Origin: Sphingobium sp.
Lineage (GTDB): Bacteria > Pseudomonadota > Alphaproteobacteria > Sphingomonadales > Sphingomonadaceae
NCBI GenBank assembly: GCA_030148625.1
Contig: JASBTC010000055.1
Location: forward strand, 1-8,397
DNA length: 8,397 bases
Reading direction: 5' to 3'
Positions 7,750 to 8,397 of the stretch are shown here, in pieces (the first letter of the stretch is position 1; every line of letters begins with the position of its first letter). A program made the translations under genes and the position numbers. Under the pieces are notes generated by a model. It was not told the origin of the DNA. It ran no database searches and worked only from the letters and a program-made list of their open reading frames with translations.

Positions 7750-7755
7750 CCTCCT
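7750..7755 (-). promoter_or_regulatory. Ribosome binding site that questions the CoA-transferase start
   Basis: On the - strand a perfect AGGAGG lies at 7755-7750. It is only 1 nt from the ATG at 7748, too close for normal initiation. It is 7 nt from the in-frame GTG at 7742-7740, which is optimal spacing. The protein may therefore start at that GTG (418 residues), two codons after the ATG. Confidence 0.75.
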
Positions 7756-7756
7756 T

Positions 7757-7858
7757 AGAGCGATTTATAGTTCGATGGGCTCATCGAACGACTCGAAAAT
7801 CGCGCCAAACATGACTCTGGAGCATGCGATCCGCTTTCCGCGGATCACGGCATGCTCT
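7757..7858. repeat. Two-hairpin palindromic element in the divergent intergenic region
   Basis: Hairpin 1 has an outer stem, GCGATTT (7760-7766) with AAATCGC (7797-7803). Its inner stem is a perfect 8-bp pair, GTTCGATG (7770-7777) with CATCGAAC (7782-7789), around a 4-nt loop. Hairpin 2 pairs 7820-7834 with 7840-7857 (15 bp with one 3-nt bulge, ACG 7847-7849) around the loop TTTCC. The outer ends AGAGC (7757-7761) and GCTCT (7854-7858) are inverted copies. The block therefore looks like a small non-coding MITE- or REP-like unit. It sits in the 5' leader of the - strand operon, right next to its ribosome binding site. Whether it is dispersed in the genome cannot be seen from one copy. Confidence 0.6.
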
Positions 7859-7877
7859 TGACGGTCCAGCGATAGCA

Positions 7878-7899
7878 AAATTGCACCGTAATGCAATTT
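7878..7899. promoter_or_regulatory. Operator-like perfect inverted repeat in the divergent promoter region
   Basis: AAATTGCA (7878-7885) and TGCAATTT (7892-7899) are perfect reverse complements separated by CCGTAA. The 22-bp site lies in the only AT-rich patch of the window, about 7876-7915. It is 68 bp before the P450 start and 130 bp before the CoA-transferase start on the other strand. Size and symmetry suit a dimeric repressor or activator controlling one or both directions. TTGCAC (7881-7886) or its mirror TTGCAT (7896-7891 on the - strand) could act as weak -35 boxes, but no convincing -10 accompanies either. The regulator is not encoded in the window and its family cannot be named. Confidence 0.5.
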
Positions 7900-7966
7900 C
7901 TGTTTTCATTTTCGTCGCACTGCGATAGGCTGCGACCAACTTCAAAGCACCGCAGGAGAGCGATGC

Positions 7967-8284
7967 ATGGCAAGCGCCGCAAATGAAATACCCGCGCATG
8001 TTCCGCCCGAGATGATCGGCGACTTCAACCTGTTCACCTCGCCCGGCATGCCGCCGACGCGCGGCGGCGATCCGCAGGCTTCGATCAGCCATCTCCATCA
8101 GGGCCCGCGCATCTTCTACTCACCCAACAACACGCGGACGGGCAAGGGCACCTGGGTGATCACGCGCGCGGAGGACCAGCGCCGCGTGCTCCAGGACGCC
8201 GAAAGCTTCTCCAGCCATCGCGCGATCTTCGCTTCGGCGCTGGGCGAGGACTGGCCGATGATCCCGCTTGAGATCGATCCGCCA
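7967..8284 (+). CDS. Cytochrome P450, CYP101-like, N-terminal part only
   Basis: About 106 residues of a bacterial class I cytochrome P450, a haem monooxygenase that hydroxylates small hydrophobic molecules with ferredoxin-delivered electrons. The order of motifs matches the P450cam (CYP101) N-terminus: HVPPEMIGDFNLF (11-23), GTWVITRAEDQRRVLQD (60-76), FSSHR (80-84) and MIPLEIDPP (98-106). After DPP the family expects a helix C motif with His and Arg (HxxxR-like). Instead the sequence turns into something unrelated, although the frame stays open to the window end. Helix I, the ExxR motif and the haem-ligand Cys are absent. The start is ATG 7967, because AGGAG at 7954-7958 lies 8 nt upstream; the ATG at 7963 opens a frame of only seven codons. 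The gene is divergent from the CoA-transferase operon. CYP101 relatives oxidise terpenoids such as camphor and ionones, but this substrate is unknown. Confidence 0.88.
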
Positions 8285-8397
8285 GCGGCGGCTGTCCAGC
8301 TCGCCTTGCTTGCTCAGTTGTTCGGCTTTCTGCGCAGAGATGTCCTGCTCGACGTTGGCCAACTGGCGGAGGGTTTCGTTGAAGCTGGCGAGCTGTT
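8285..8397 (-). CDS. Unidentified coiled-coil-like coding fragment, antisense to the P450 frame, partial
   Basis: From the window edge inward the - strand frame beginning at 8395 is open for 37-38 codons. It reads LASFNETLRQLANVEQ and then DISAQKAEQLSKQGELDSRRW, a polar, Gln/Glu/Lys-rich helix. By hand count 31 of 37 codons end in G or C in this frame, against 25 of 37 in the + frame that would continue the P450, and the + frame also includes a rare AGA. The fragment therefore looks like part of a different gene on the opposite strand, joined to the P450 at about 8284. The helix recalls the periplasmic coiled coils of TolC/NodT-type outer-membrane efflux proteins, but that is only an impression. 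Both of its ends are missing. Confidence 0.4.

Noticed and set aside
7820..7857. Rho-independent terminator
   Set aside because: The hairpin is strong, but no T-run follows on either strand and it lies upstream of both flanking genes, so a repeat element is the better reading.
7749..7962. Riboswitch or small RNA gene
   Set aside because: No known riboswitch core was recognised, and the structure is explained by simple inverted repeats.
8120..8362. 80-codon - strand frame as one small gene
   Set aside because: It joins the coiled-coil-like fragment to antisense P450 sequence across the 8284 junction, and its TTG start is internal to a frame open to the window edge.

Overview
The window is about 65% GC, densely packed and uses strongly GC-ending codons. 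Together with a CYP101-like P450 and several acyl-CoA catabolic enzymes, this suggests a sphingomonad-type alphaproteobacterium (inference). No rRNA, tRNA or CRISPR was seen. Both window ends lie inside genes, and the longest gene-free stretch is 214 bp.

Left half, + strand (3-4334): four tightly spaced genes that look like one operon. In order they are a family III CoA-transferase resembling 2-methylfumaryl-CoA isomerase (Mct; N-terminus outside the window), an HTD2/FAS1-like dehydratase resembling mesaconyl-C4-CoA hydratase (Meh), an acyl-CoA dehydrogenase and a thiolase. The first two overlap at ATGA. A palindromic repeat (4348-4427) separates this operon from the next.

Right half, - strand (7748 down to 4442): a second, convergent operon of family III CoA-transferase, acyl-CoA dehydrogenase and EamA/DMT permease. 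The reading frames overlap at both junctions (ATGA, then probably TTGA). A 214-bp divergent control region (7749-7962) follows. It holds a palindromic two-hairpin element that abuts the CoA-transferase ribosome binding site, and an AT-rich perfect inverted repeat that looks like an operator.

Right edge, + strand (7967 onward): the N-terminal part of a CYP101-like cytochrome P450. Its family similarity stops abruptly after the Asp-Pro-Pro motif near 8284. The last ~114 bp read better as a coiled-coil-like protein on the opposite strand, so this is a disrupted gene or a chimeric sequence end.

Together the genes fit catabolism of a hydrophobic or branched acid, possibly terpenoid or alicyclic. 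The P450 would hydroxylate it, CoA-transferases would load or move CoA, dehydrogenases and the hydratase would oxidise and hydrate the acyl-CoA, and thiolase would cleave it. No 3-hydroxyacyl-CoA dehydrogenase, citramalyl-CoA lyase or dedicated regulator is visible here. The substrate is inference.
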